Shown one piece after another: positions 1-5,692 of a stretch of 5,715 nucleotides of DNA. The stretch comes from Streptomyces violaceus (GTDB lineage Bacteria; Actinomycetota; Actinomycetes; Streptomycetales; Streptomycetaceae): assembly GCA_000715635.1 (NCBI GenBank), contig KL569198.1:74717-80431 (forward strand). Reading direction: 5' to 3'. Numbering within the stretch: position 1 is the first letter of the stretch; each line of letters opens with the position of its first letter. A program made the translations under genes and the position numbers. Under the pieces are notes generated by a model. It saw only the letters and a list, made by a program, of their open reading frames with translations, did no database searches and was not told where the DNA came from.

Positions 1-1735
1 GCCACAGGCCGTGCAGCGTCCGGGAGAGCCGGGTCTTGGCCCCGGCCTGGACGTTCGCCGAACTGCGGGCCACGACCGCGGTGATCGGGAGTGCGCCGAG
101 GATGCCCGCGACGGTGTTGCCGGCGCCCTGGGCGATCAGCTCGGTGTTGTAGCGGGTGCGCGGGCCGCTGTGCATACGGTCCACGGCGGCGGCCGTGAAC
201 AGGCTCTCGGCGGACGCGATGACCGTGAAGGTGAGGATGGCGGTGATGATCGCCCCGTCGGTGAGCGCGGTGAACTGCTCCGCTCCCGGCAGGTTCACGG
301 ACGCGAGCAGGTTGCCCACCTGGAGGGTTTTCACGTTCACGCCGGGCAGCGATGCGACCACCATGCCGATGCCGACGGCGACCAGCGCGGCCGGGATCTT
401 CCCGGCCGGGCCCGGCACCTTCTTCCACACGAAGCTGAGCACGATCGTGACGATGCCGAGCAGGGTGGCGATCATCGCCTGCGGGTTCGTCAGGATGCCG
501 GCCAGCAGCCCGGGGATCCCGGCCATGTTCTCGATCGCGGTGCCGGGGGCCTTGGCGTCGGCCATCGGATAGACCTGGCTGAACATCAGCGGCACGCCGA
601 TGCCGGCCAGCATGCCCTGGACCACGGCGACCGAGGTGGCCTGGAACATCCGGCCCAGTTTCACCAGTCCCAGGACGATCTGCAGGATGCCGGAGAACAG
701 CACGATCACGCCGAGCATGGCCACGCCGACGTCGGCGACGGTCTCCGCGACGAGTGCGGCGAGCCCGGCGGCCGGCCCGCTGACCTGGAGCGTACTGCCC
801 TTGACCGCGCCGACGACCAGGCCGCCGATCACCCCGGAGATGATCCCGAGCTCGGCCGGAACCCCCGAAGCGACGGCCACACCGATGCACAGCGGCAGCG
901 CGACAAGGAAGACGACGAGCGAGGCGGTGATGTCGGTGGCGAGATACCCCTTGCCCCCGGCCTTGCCGCCCATCCCCTGCCCGCCACCCGTCACCTTGCG
1001 GACGAGCCCGCCCAGCACACCTTCGCCGGCACGCTCTGCCTGACCTGCGGCAGAGCCACCCCCTGCCGGGCCTCCGGCTGGACCGCCCCGTACCGGACCT
1101 CCGGGAGGCCCACCCGCCGGACGGCCCCCGGGCTCCCCCGCCGCGCCTCCCGACGGCCCGCCCAGCACACCGGCGCGCCAATCCGCGGCCCCCCCTGCGG
1201 AGCCGCCCGACCATCCGCCGCCCCCACCCTCGGAACGACCGCCCGCCCCCCAGTCCGCGACAGCGTCCGCAGACCCGGCAGACTGCCAGCTCCCCGTGCC
1301 CTCCCCGGGGCTACCGGGCCCCCAGCCCGGAGGGTCCCCGGCCGAACCGCCCGGCCCCCAGCCAGAAACGGCCTCCGCAGACCCGGCAGACCGCCAACTC
1401 CCCGTGTCTTCCCCGGGACTGCTCGACCCCCAGTCCGCGGCGGCCTCCGGTGCCCCGGCCGAGCGCCAACTCCCCGTGTCCTGCCCCGGATCACCGGACC
1501 CCCAGTCCGCAACACCCCCCGCTGGACCGCTCGCGCCCCAGTCAGCGACGCTCTCCGCGGACCCGCCCGACCGCCAACCCCCCGTGTCCTGCCCCGGACC
1601 ACTCGCCCCCCAGTCCGAGACACCCCCCTCGGCCCCAGCCGACCCCCGGTCCGCCATACCTCCCCCCGGGCCGGCCGCCCGGCCACCCTGTGCGGCGGCA
1701 CCCCGTGCCCGTCCCCGCGCATGCGCCCCGCTCAT
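1..1735 (-). CDS. SulP-family inorganic anion (probable bicarbonate or sulfate) transporter with a long repetitive N-terminal extension; 3' end missing
   Basis: The minus-strand frame starting at ATG 1735 stays open to the left edge, giving 578 residues with the C-terminus missing. Residues 1-262 are a Gly/Ser/Ala/Trp-rich extension. From about Y264 the protein is a SulP membrane domain with roughly nine hydrophobic segments. The first contains LVVFLVALPLCIG (273-285). SGPAAGL lies at 319-325, and SAESLFTAAAVD at 508-519 includes E510. The QGAGN...GALP...RSSANVQAGA block (536-566) is strongly characteristic of SulP. The rest of the transport core and any STAS domain lie outside the window. 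The start was chosen because ATGA overlaps the carbonic anhydrase stop, which suggests translational coupling. Its own ribosome binding site is weak (an AGGTG about 8 bases upstream). In-frame alternatives are ATG 1657, GTG 994 and ATG 973; the last two would give a repeat-free transporter. The substrate is inferred from the carbonic anhydrase neighbour: bicarbonate is favoured, sulfate or another anion is possible. The family is near certain; the start is less so. Confidence 0.9.
   Translation of the reverse strand, partial: MSGAHARGRARGAAAQGGRAAGPGGGMADRGSAGAEGGVSDWGASGPGQDTGGWRSGGSAESVADWGASGPAGGVADWGSGDPGQDTGSWRSAGAPEAAADWGSSSPGEDTGSWRSAGSAEAVSGWGPGGSAGDPPGWGPGSPGEGTGSWQSAGSADAVADWGAGGRSEGGGGGWSGGSAGGAADWRAGVLGGPSGGAAGEPGGRPAGGPPGGPVRGGPAGGPAGGGSAAGQAERAGEGVLGGLVRKVTGGGQGMGGKAGGKGYLATDITASLVVFLVALPLCIGVAVASGVPAELGIISGVIGGLVVGAVKGSTLQVSGPAAGLAALVAETVADVGVAMLGVIVLFSGILQIVLGLVKLGRMFQATSVAVVQGMLAGIGVPLMFSQVYPMADAKAPGTAIENMAGIPGLLAGILTNPQAMIATLLGIVTIVLSFVWKKVPGPAGKIPAALVAVGIGMVVASLPGVNVKTLQVGNLLASVNLPGAEQFTALTDGAIITAILTFTVIASAESLFTAAAVDRMHSGPRTRYNTELIAQGAGNTVAGILGALPITAVVARSSANVQAGAKTRLSRTLHGLW
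1178..1648 (-). repeat. Tandem 36-bp repeat encoding Trp-dodecads in the SulP N-terminal extension
   Basis: In the SulP frame, tryptophan occurs at residues 42, 54, 66, 78, 90, 102, 114, 126, 138, 150 and 162, exactly every 12 residues. W175 and W186 follow at spacings of 13 and 11, so the phase is regained. Residue 30 (R in ADRG) occupies the preceding phase position. Two unit types can be read. Type A is like WGSSSPGEDTGS (102-113) and type B is like WRSAGSAEAVAD (compare 54-65, 90-101, 114-125, 150-161). A and B pair into a 24-residue module, with extra degenerate units such as WGASGPAGGVAD (66-77) between some pairs. The coding strand is G-rich, and third positions include more T (TCT, AGT, GTT, GGT) than the membrane domain does. 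I know of no family with this repeat. The extension precedes the first helix and would be cytoplasmic if SulP topology is normal. Confidence 0.85.
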
Positions 1736-2337
1736 GCGGCATGCACCTGGAACGTGCCGTCGTCGCCGCGTTCGTAGACGAACCCCGTGTCAACCTCGTA
1801 GTACCAGCCGTGCAGCCGTAGCCGGCCCGAGTCGAGCCGTTGCCGTACGACTGGGTAACTCCGTAGTGCGGCCAGCTGGTTGACGACGTTGCCCTGGGAC
1901 ACCTCCGGCAGTGACGGGTCGTCCGGCGCGGTCTCCAGTACGGAGGTCAGCTCGGGGCGGGCGATGCGGAGCCAGGCGTCCACGCCGGGCAGTCCGGACA
2001 GGTCGTCGCCGGACTTCAGCGCGCCCATCGCACCGCAGTGTGAGTGACCGCACACCACGATGTCCTGAACCCCGAGCACCTCCAGTGCGTACTCGATGGT
2101 GGCCGCCTCGCCGGAGGCCCCGGGCCGTCCGTAGGGCGGCACGATATTGCCCGCGTTGCGCAGCTCGAATATCTCGCCAGGGCGCGCACCGGTGATCAGT
2201 GCGGGTATGACCCGAGAATCCGAGCAGGTGATGAACAGCACCTCCGGATATTGCCCTTCAGCCAGTTTCCGGTATTCGCCGCTGTCAAAATCGATGCGCG
2301 TCCTGAACGTGCGGGCCCGATCGAGCAGTGCCTTCAA
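1732..2337 (-). CDS. Beta-class carbonic anhydrase
   Basis: This 201-residue protein catalyses reversible hydration of CO2 to bicarbonate and is probably cytoplasmic, as there is no signal peptide or membrane segment. The zinc site is complete. C38 lies in ITCSDSRV (36-43), which also carries the D40-R42 catalytic dyad. H98 and C101 lie in VVCGHSHCGAM (94-104). The ELRNAGN segment (58-64) and the C-terminal HGWYYEVDTG block (176-185) are further family hallmarks, and the length is normal for the class. The start is TTG at 2337, chosen because a consensus AGGAGG (2348-2343) sits five bases upstream. The stop TGA (1734-1732) overlaps the ATG of the SulP gene. Together they form the split equivalent of the SulP-carbonic anhydrase fusion proteins known in actinobacteria. 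The enzyme probably balances CO2/bicarbonate with the transporter (inference). Confidence 0.95.
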   Translation of the reverse strand: MKALLDRARTFRTRIDFDSGEYRKLAEGQYPEVLFITCSDSRVIPALITGARPGEIFELRNAGNIVPPYGRPGASGEAATIEYALEVLGVQDIVVCGHSHCGAMGALKSGDDLSGLPGVDAWLRIARPELTSVLETAPDDPSLPEVSQGNVVNQLAALRSYPVVRQRLDSGRLRLHGWYYEVDTGFVYERGDDGTFQVHAA

Positions 2338-2342
2338 CTCCG

Positions 2343-2348
2343 CCTCCT
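2343..2348 (-). promoter_or_regulatory. Ribosome binding site deciding the TTG start of the carbonic anhydrase
   Basis: On the minus strand AGGAGG is followed by CGGAG and then TTG, a five-base spacing. No ATG or GTG in the same frame competes at a better distance, so this site supports TTG 2337 as the start. Confidence 0.75.
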
Positions 2349-2378
2349 GAACTGGGGTTTCTTACTCTGCACCCACCG

Positions 2379-2407
2379 TAGACGGCCGACCTACAGCGGA
2401 AGGTTAA
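2379..2407 (-). promoter_or_regulatory. Candidate ECF-sigma-type promoter for carbonic anhydrase-SulP
   Basis: On the minus strand TTAACC (2407-2402) is followed by a 17-base spacer and CGTCTA (2384-2379). This resembles the AAC / CGTC pattern of extracytoplasmic-function sigma promoters such as those of SigE. Transcription would start near 2372, about 35 bases before the TTG start. The match is short and such words are common in GC-rich DNA, so this is only a candidate. Confidence 0.3.
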
Positions 2408-2409
2408 GC

Positions 2410-2492
2410 GAACTCCAGAGCCCGGCCAGGAATTGAACATTCTTTGTCGGTATACCCTTACCAACGGTCATCTTGTAGCGTGTGAACTCCAG
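2410..2492 (+). repeat. Pair of 9-bp direct repeats GAACTCCAG, candidate regulator-binding sites
   Basis: GAACTCCAG occurs at 2410-2418 and again at 2484-2492. With flanks, 12 of 14 bases agree (GCGAACTCCAGAGC versus GTGAACTCCAGGGC). The start-to-start distance of 74 bp is close to seven helical turns. One copy lies next to the candidate carbonic anhydrase promoter and the other about 60 bp before the response regulator start. Binding by the neighbouring regulator is inference. Confidence 0.35.
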
Positions 2493-2552
2493 GGCGGAGA
2501 ATGGGAATTCACCCTGCCCGGATTCATGCCGGCTCACGGAGAGACAGGACGT

Positions 2553-3401
2553 ATGGGCATACGAGTGCTGCTCATCGAGGACGACGAGACGATCGCCGAG
2601 CCGCTCACCGAAGGCCTCGGCCACTTCGGACTGACGGTCGATCATGTCGCCACGGGCACGGACGGGCTGAGAGGCCCGTACAACGACGTCGTCCTGCTCG
2701 ACCTGGGGCTGCCGGACATGGACGGCATCGACGTCTGCCGGGGCATCCGGCAGGTCTCGGACGTCCCCATCGTCATCCTCAGCGCACGCGGCGAGGAGGC
2801 CGACCGCGTACTGGGCCTGGAACTGGGCGCCGACGACTACCTGGCGAAACCTTTCAGCGTACGGGAACTGGTGGCCCGGGTCCGGGCGGTGACCCGGCGC
2901 ACGCAACGCACCCACCAGGCGTTTCCCGAGGCACCGGGCACCCCCGATACACAGCCGCGGCAACAACAGCCACAGCCGTCGTACGGCCCCACCCCCGCAC
3001 CGCCACCCCCGTACGAACCGGCCCCGGCCATGTCCTACGAAGCCCCCGCGGCAGCCTCGTACGACCCCGCCCCCGACCCCCCGCACGACCCGGGACCGCT
3101 CGTGGTGGACCGCCGCACCCGCCAGGTCTGGGTCGGCGAGGTCCCCGTCCTGCTCACCCCCAAGGAGTTCGACCTGCTGGCGCTCCTCAGCGAGGATCCG
3201 GGGGCGGTCTACTCACGCCAGCAGATCCTGGACCGCGTCTGGGACCCGCACTACGACGGCCCGACCAAGACGCTGGACGTCCATGTGGCCGCGCTGCGCC
3301 GCAAGTTGGGGCATCCGGCGTGGATCCGGACGCTTCGCGGCGTCGGTTTCCGGCTGTCCGTGCACACCGGGCCGAACGCCCCGCAGGTGGCCTCTCCGTG
3401 A
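2553..3401 (+). CDS. OmpR/PhoB-family response regulator with a long Pro/Tyr-rich linker
   Basis: This 282-residue DNA-binding response regulator is phosphorylated by its partner kinase. The receiver domain (about 3-115) has the acidic pocket E9-D10-D11, phosphoacceptor D50 in LLDLGLPDMDG, S77 (VILSARG), Y96 and K99 in LGADDYLAKPF. The OmpR-type winged helix covers about 182-270 (LTPKEFDLLALL, then TLDVHVAALRRKLG, then IRTLRGVGFRL). Between them, about 116-181 is a Pro-, Gln- and Tyr-rich linker of some 65 residues. OmpR-family proteins usually have 225-240 residues and a short linker, so the extra length is all here. The start is ATG 2553, which places the first beta strand at residue 3 as usual, with GGAGAG (2538-2543) nine bases upstream. 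The frame extends upstream to a TTG at 2433, but the added residues match no receiver domain. The stop overlaps the kinase start. Confidence 0.95.
   Translation: MGIRVLLIEDDETIAEPLTEGLGHFGLTVDHVATGTDGLRGPYNDVVLLDLGLPDMDGIDVCRGIRQVSDVPIVILSARGEEADRVLGLELGADDYLAKPFSVRELVARVRAVTRRTQRTHQAFPEAPGTPDTQPRQQQPQPSYGPTPAPPPPYEPAPAMSYEAPAAASYDPAPDPPHDPGPLVVDRRTRQVWVGEVPVLLTPKEFDLLALLSEDPGAVYSRQQILDRVWDPHYDGPTKTLDVHVAALRRKLGHPAWIRTLRGVGFRLSVHTGPNAPQVASP
2973..3080 (+). repeat. Degenerate Tyr-Pro repeats in the response regulator linker
   Basis: Residues 141-176 of the regulator carry four tyrosines, Y144, Y154, Y162 and Y170, spaced 10, 8 and 8 residues. Each sits in a [S/P]-Y-[G/E/D]-[P/A] context followed by Ala/Pro residues, e.g. 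SYGPTPAP, PYEPAPAM, SYEAPAAA and SYDPAPDP. Three of the four DNA copies share the word GTACG. The segment is predicted to be disordered from composition alone. Confidence 0.55.
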
Positions 3402-4885
3402 CCCGCCGGCTACTGCTCAGCTACCTCAGCCTCGCCGCGCTGGTGCTGCTCTGCCTGGAGATCCCGCTGGGCTTCGTCTACTCGCGCGGGGAGCGGGAGC
3501 GGGTGGTCAACGCGGCGAAGGACGAGGCCGAGTCGGTCTCCGCGTACGCCGCGCTGTCCCTCGCGGCGGGGCGGGCCGAGCGCGATCTGCCCACGCGGGT
3601 GGCGCACTGCGCGCAGCGCATCGGCGGGAAGGTGGTGATCGTCGACGCCTCGGGCGCGTCACTCGCCACCTCCCACCCGACGGACCCCGCGATGTCCGGC
3701 AATCTGGCCGCTCGGCCGGGCATCGCGGCCGCACTGCGGGGCACCTCGACGGTGGACGTCCGCACCTCCACCATCGGCGGCGTCGAGTACCTGTCGGTGG
3801 CGGCGCCGGTCGGCCAGGAGGCACGGCCGGTGGGCGCGGTATGGCTGACGGTGCCCACCCGCATGGTGCACGAGCGCGTCCACCACGTGTGGCTGCTGCT
3901 CGCCCTGGGCGGCTTCGCCGTGCTGACGGCGGTCACCGTGGTCGGCTTCGCCTTCGCCCGGTGGGCGGGCCGCCCCATTCGCCAACTGGAGAACGCCACA
4001 CACGAGCTGGCCGAGGGCGGCGGCCGGTTCACCCCGGTGACGATCACGAAAGGCCCGCCGGAAGTCCGCAGTCTGGCCGCCGCGTTCAACCACACCGCGG
4101 CCCGGTTCGCCCATCTGCTCGCCTCCCAGCGGGCGTTCGCGGGCGAGGCCTCGCACCAGCTGAAGACGCCGCTGGCGGCGCTGCGGCTGCGCCTGGAGAA
4201 CCTGGAGCCGGACATCGCCGCCCGGGCCCGGGGCAGCCTCACGGCCGCCGTCACGGAGACGGACCGGCTCGCCCGGATGGTCGAGCACCTGCTGGCGATG
4301 GCCCGGCTGGAGGAGCACGCGGCCATCCCCGCCACCGTCGACCTGGGCGCGGTCTGCACGGAACGGCATCGCACCTGGCAGCCCCTGTTCGCGCGGGGCG
4401 ACGTCTCCCTCGTGCTCTTCGCGGGGAGCGTGGGCCCGGTGCTCGCGGTGCCGGGAGCCGTCGAGCAGATCATGGACAACCTGCTCTCCAACGCGCTGCG
4501 GGCGTCCCCGGCCGGCAGCACCGTCACCATCGAGCTGCGCCTGCACGCCCCGTCCCGCCGGGCCCTGCGGGACAGCCGCCCCCGCTGGGTCGACCTGCAC
4601 GTCACCGACGAGGGCCCGGGCATGACGGAGGAGCAACGCGCCCGCGCCTTCGACCGCTTCTGGCGCGCCCCGGGCGCTCCCAAGGGCGGCACGGGCCTCG
4701 GCCTCGCCCTGGTACAGCGGCTGGCCCACGCCAGTGGCGGCGAGGCGACCCTGCACGCGGCGGCGACGGGCGGCCTGGACGTGGTGATCCGGCTCCCGTC
4801 CGTGCGCCCGCCGGTCGAAGGGCCCGGGCCGGGCGGCGACCGGTCGAGAAGGCCGAGACGGGAGGCACCGGCGCTGCCCGCGTGA
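3398..4885 (+). CDS. Membrane sensor histidine kinase, partner of the upstream response regulator
   Basis: This 495-residue protein senses an extracytoplasmic signal and phosphorylates the regulator. TM1 is about 5-27. An external sensor region (28-162) has a PAS/Cache-like look (VVIVDASG at 79-86, YLSVAAPV at 131-138, GAVWLTVP at 146-153). TM2 is about 164-186 and HAMP about 187-239. The phosphoacceptor helix carries H253 in ASHQLKTPL (251-259). The catalytic domain has the N box (D360-N361, N365), the G1 box DEGPG (404-408), the F box FDRFW (418-422) and the G2 box GGTGLGLAL (430-438). The residue after the histidine is Gln rather than the usual Glu/Asp. A Pro/Arg-rich tail (about 470-495) follows the catalytic domain. 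The start is GTG 3398, overlapping the regulator stop as GTGA, with AGGTGG (3385-3390) seven bases upstream. The pair is therefore translationally coupled. The ligand cannot be read from the sequence. Confidence 0.95.
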   Translation: MTRRLLLSYLSLAALVLLCLEIPLGFVYSRGERERVVNAAKDEAESVSAYAALSLAAGRAERDLPTRVAHCAQRIGGKVVIVDASGASLATSHPTDPAMSGNLAARPGIAAALRGTSTVDVRTSTIGGVEYLSVAAPVGQEARPVGAVWLTVPTRMVHERVHHVWLLLALGGFAVLTAVTVVGFAFARWAGRPIRQLENATHELAEGGGRFTPVTITKGPPEVRSLAAAFNHTAARFAHLLASQRAFAGEASHQLKTPLAALRLRLENLEPDIAARARGSLTAAVTETDRLARMVEHLLAMARLEEHAAIPATVDLGAVCTERHRTWQPLFARGDVSLVLFAGSVGPVLAVPGAVEQIMDNLLSNALRASPAGSTVTIELRLHAPSRRALRDSRPRWVDLHVTDEGPGMTEEQRARAFDRFWRAPGAPKGGTGLGLALVQRLAHASGGEATLHAAATGGLDVVIRLPSVRPPVEGPGPGGDRSRRPRREAPALPA

Positions 4886-4900
4886 GAACGCGCGGGCGGC
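4873..4900 (+). terminator. Strong GC hairpin across the kinase stop codon, candidate terminator
   Basis: GCTGCCCGCG (4873-4882) pairs with CGCGGGCGGC (4891-4900): ten pairs including one G-U, with an 8-base loop that contains the TGA stop (4883-4885). No T-run follows, so it is not a classical intrinsic terminator. Hairpins without a T-run are often proposed as terminators or RNA-stability elements in Streptomyces. It could instead attenuate read-through into the downstream gene. Confidence 0.4.
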
Positions 4901-4989
4901 ATCGCCAGACACACGGACGGCATCGCGAGGCGGGCCCACAGGCGGCACCCAGCGCGCCGTCCCGCGGCCACGAGTTGTCCACGCCCCGT

Positions 4990-5041
4990 CAACCCTGCCC
5001 CCATAGCGTCCCTTCCGCCTCCCCCCACGCACAACCCTGCC
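4990..5041 (+). repeat. Two 10-bp direct repeats CAACCCTGCC upstream of the PhoX-like gene
   Basis: CAACCCTGCC occurs at 4990-4999 and 5032-5041, 42 bp apart (four helical turns). This is compatible with paired binding of one protein on the same DNA face. The second copy merges into the hairpin at 5035-5058. No promoter is convincing here: TTGTCC (4975) and TAGCGT (5004) are 23 bases apart. Confidence 0.35.
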
Positions 5042-5058
5042 GTCGACCGTCGGCAGGG
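5035..5058 (+). promoter_or_regulatory. Perfect 8-bp inverted repeat in the leader of the PhoX-like gene
   Basis: CCCTGCCG (5035-5042) and CGGCAGGG (5051-5058) form a perfect stem with the 8-base loop TCGACCGT. It ends 16 bases before the GGAG ribosome binding site and 25 bases before the GTG start. It may be an operator, a leader hairpin, or the end of the upstream transcript; no T-run follows. Confidence 0.4.
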
Positions 5059-5083
5059 CGGTACGGCACCTCTTGGAGTGAGA

Positions 5084-5692
5084 GTGGAACGTCGTAGCCT
5101 CCTGCGTGCGGCCGTCATCGGCGGCACTTCGGCCGCGTTGGGCGGAACCCTGTGGCGCGGCGCCGCCTACGCGGCCCCGGCCCAGCCCGGCACCGGCCCC
5201 TACGGGGCACTGGGTTCCCCGGACGCCAACGGCATCAGACTCCCCAGCGGCTTCACGAGCCGCGTGATCGCCCGCTCCGGCCAGCGGGTCGGGAGCACGT
5301 CGTACACCTGGCACAACGCCCCGGACGGCGGCGCCTGTTACGCCGACGGCACGGGCTGGATCTATGTCTCCAACTCCGAGATCAACCCGTCGGGCGGCGC
5401 GAGCGCGGTGAAGTTCTCCTCCACCGGCGCGATCACGAGCGCGTACCGCATCCTGTCCGGCACCCGCCAGAACTGCGCGGGCGGCAAGACGCCGTGGAAC
5501 ACCTGGCTGTCCTGCGAGGAGGTGTCCCTCGGCTACGTCTACGAGACTGACCCGTGGGGCACGAGCGCGGCGGTGCAGCGACCGGCGATGGGCCGCTTCA
5601 AGCACGAGGCGGCGGCCGCGGACCCGGTGCGCAAGGTGATCTACCTGACCGAGGACGAGACGAACGGCCGCTTCTACCGCTTCGTCCCGGCC
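5084..5692 (+). CDS. Tat-secreted PhoX/DUF839-family protein (alkaline-phosphatase-like), 3' end lost at contig end
   Basis: The genomic part encodes 203 residues. The N-terminus has a twin-arginine motif ERRSLLR (2-8), a hydrophobic stretch and an AYA cleavage motif (28-30), so export by Tat is likely. PhoX/DUF839 hallmarks follow: HNAPDGGACY (77-86), WIYVSNSEINPSGG (92-105), NCAGGKTPWNTWLSCEE (130-146), a RFKHEAAAADP block (171-181) and IYLTEDETNGRFYRF (186-200). PhoX proteins are calcium- and iron-dependent phosphomonoesterases, but many DUF839 homologues are uncharacterised, so activity is inferred. Full-length relatives are commonly over 400 residues, so more than half is missing. The start is GTG 5084 with GGAG (5075-5078) five bases upstream; an in-frame GTG at 5078 overlaps that site and is less likely. 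From 5693 the frame continues into adaptor sequence, adding the false residues LSLIHIS. Its gap from the kinase is 198 bp, so cotranscription is uncertain. Confidence 0.9.

Larger units (their letters stand above)
2338..2552. promoter_or_regulatory. Divergent intergenic regulatory region between carbonic anhydrase-SulP and the two-component operon
   Basis: This stretch of about 215 bp lies between two genes reading away from each other, so both operons must be driven from it or from within it. It contains the least GC-rich DNA of the window (about 2425-2480), as expected of a Streptomyces promoter region. It also holds a GGTATACC palindrome (2449-2456) and the recurring word GAACT (2349, 2410, 2484). 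I could not identify a convincing sigma-70-type promoter for the rightward operon: TTGAAC (2433) and TATACC (2451) are only 12 bases apart. Confidence 0.6.

Noticed and set aside
1178..1700. CRISPR array or intergenic satellite
   Set aside because: The period is 36 bp without distinct unique spacers, and it maintains a reading frame with invariant Trp codons, so it is a protein-coding repeat.
991..1722. Minus-strand Arg/Gly-rich repetitive frame of 243 codons
   Set aside because: It is a frame shifted against the SulP frame over the same 36-bp repeats, so it looks repetitive too. It stops near 991 and does not connect to the SulP membrane domain or to the ATGA junction.
11..1777. Long plus-strand open frame of 588 codons
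   Set aside because: It is antisense to the SulP gene. The minus strand encodes a clear SulP membrane domain with conserved motifs, while this frame gives Arg/Gly/Asp- then Pro-rich sequence with no family features. GC-rich codon bias plus the 36-bp repeats keep it open.
2381..2413. Possible Pho box: three 11-base units starting GTTC, CTTC and GGTC on the minus strand
   Set aside because: Only the first four bases of each unit resemble the Streptomyces PhoP repeat, which should read close to GTTCACC. A similar loose match (ATTCACC at 2507) lacks correctly spaced partners.
2433..2552. 40-codon upstream extension of the response regulator (TTG start at 2433)
   Set aside because: The extra residues match no receiver domain, the DNA is the least GC-rich part of the window and lacks coding bias, and ATG 2553 has a good ribosome binding site.
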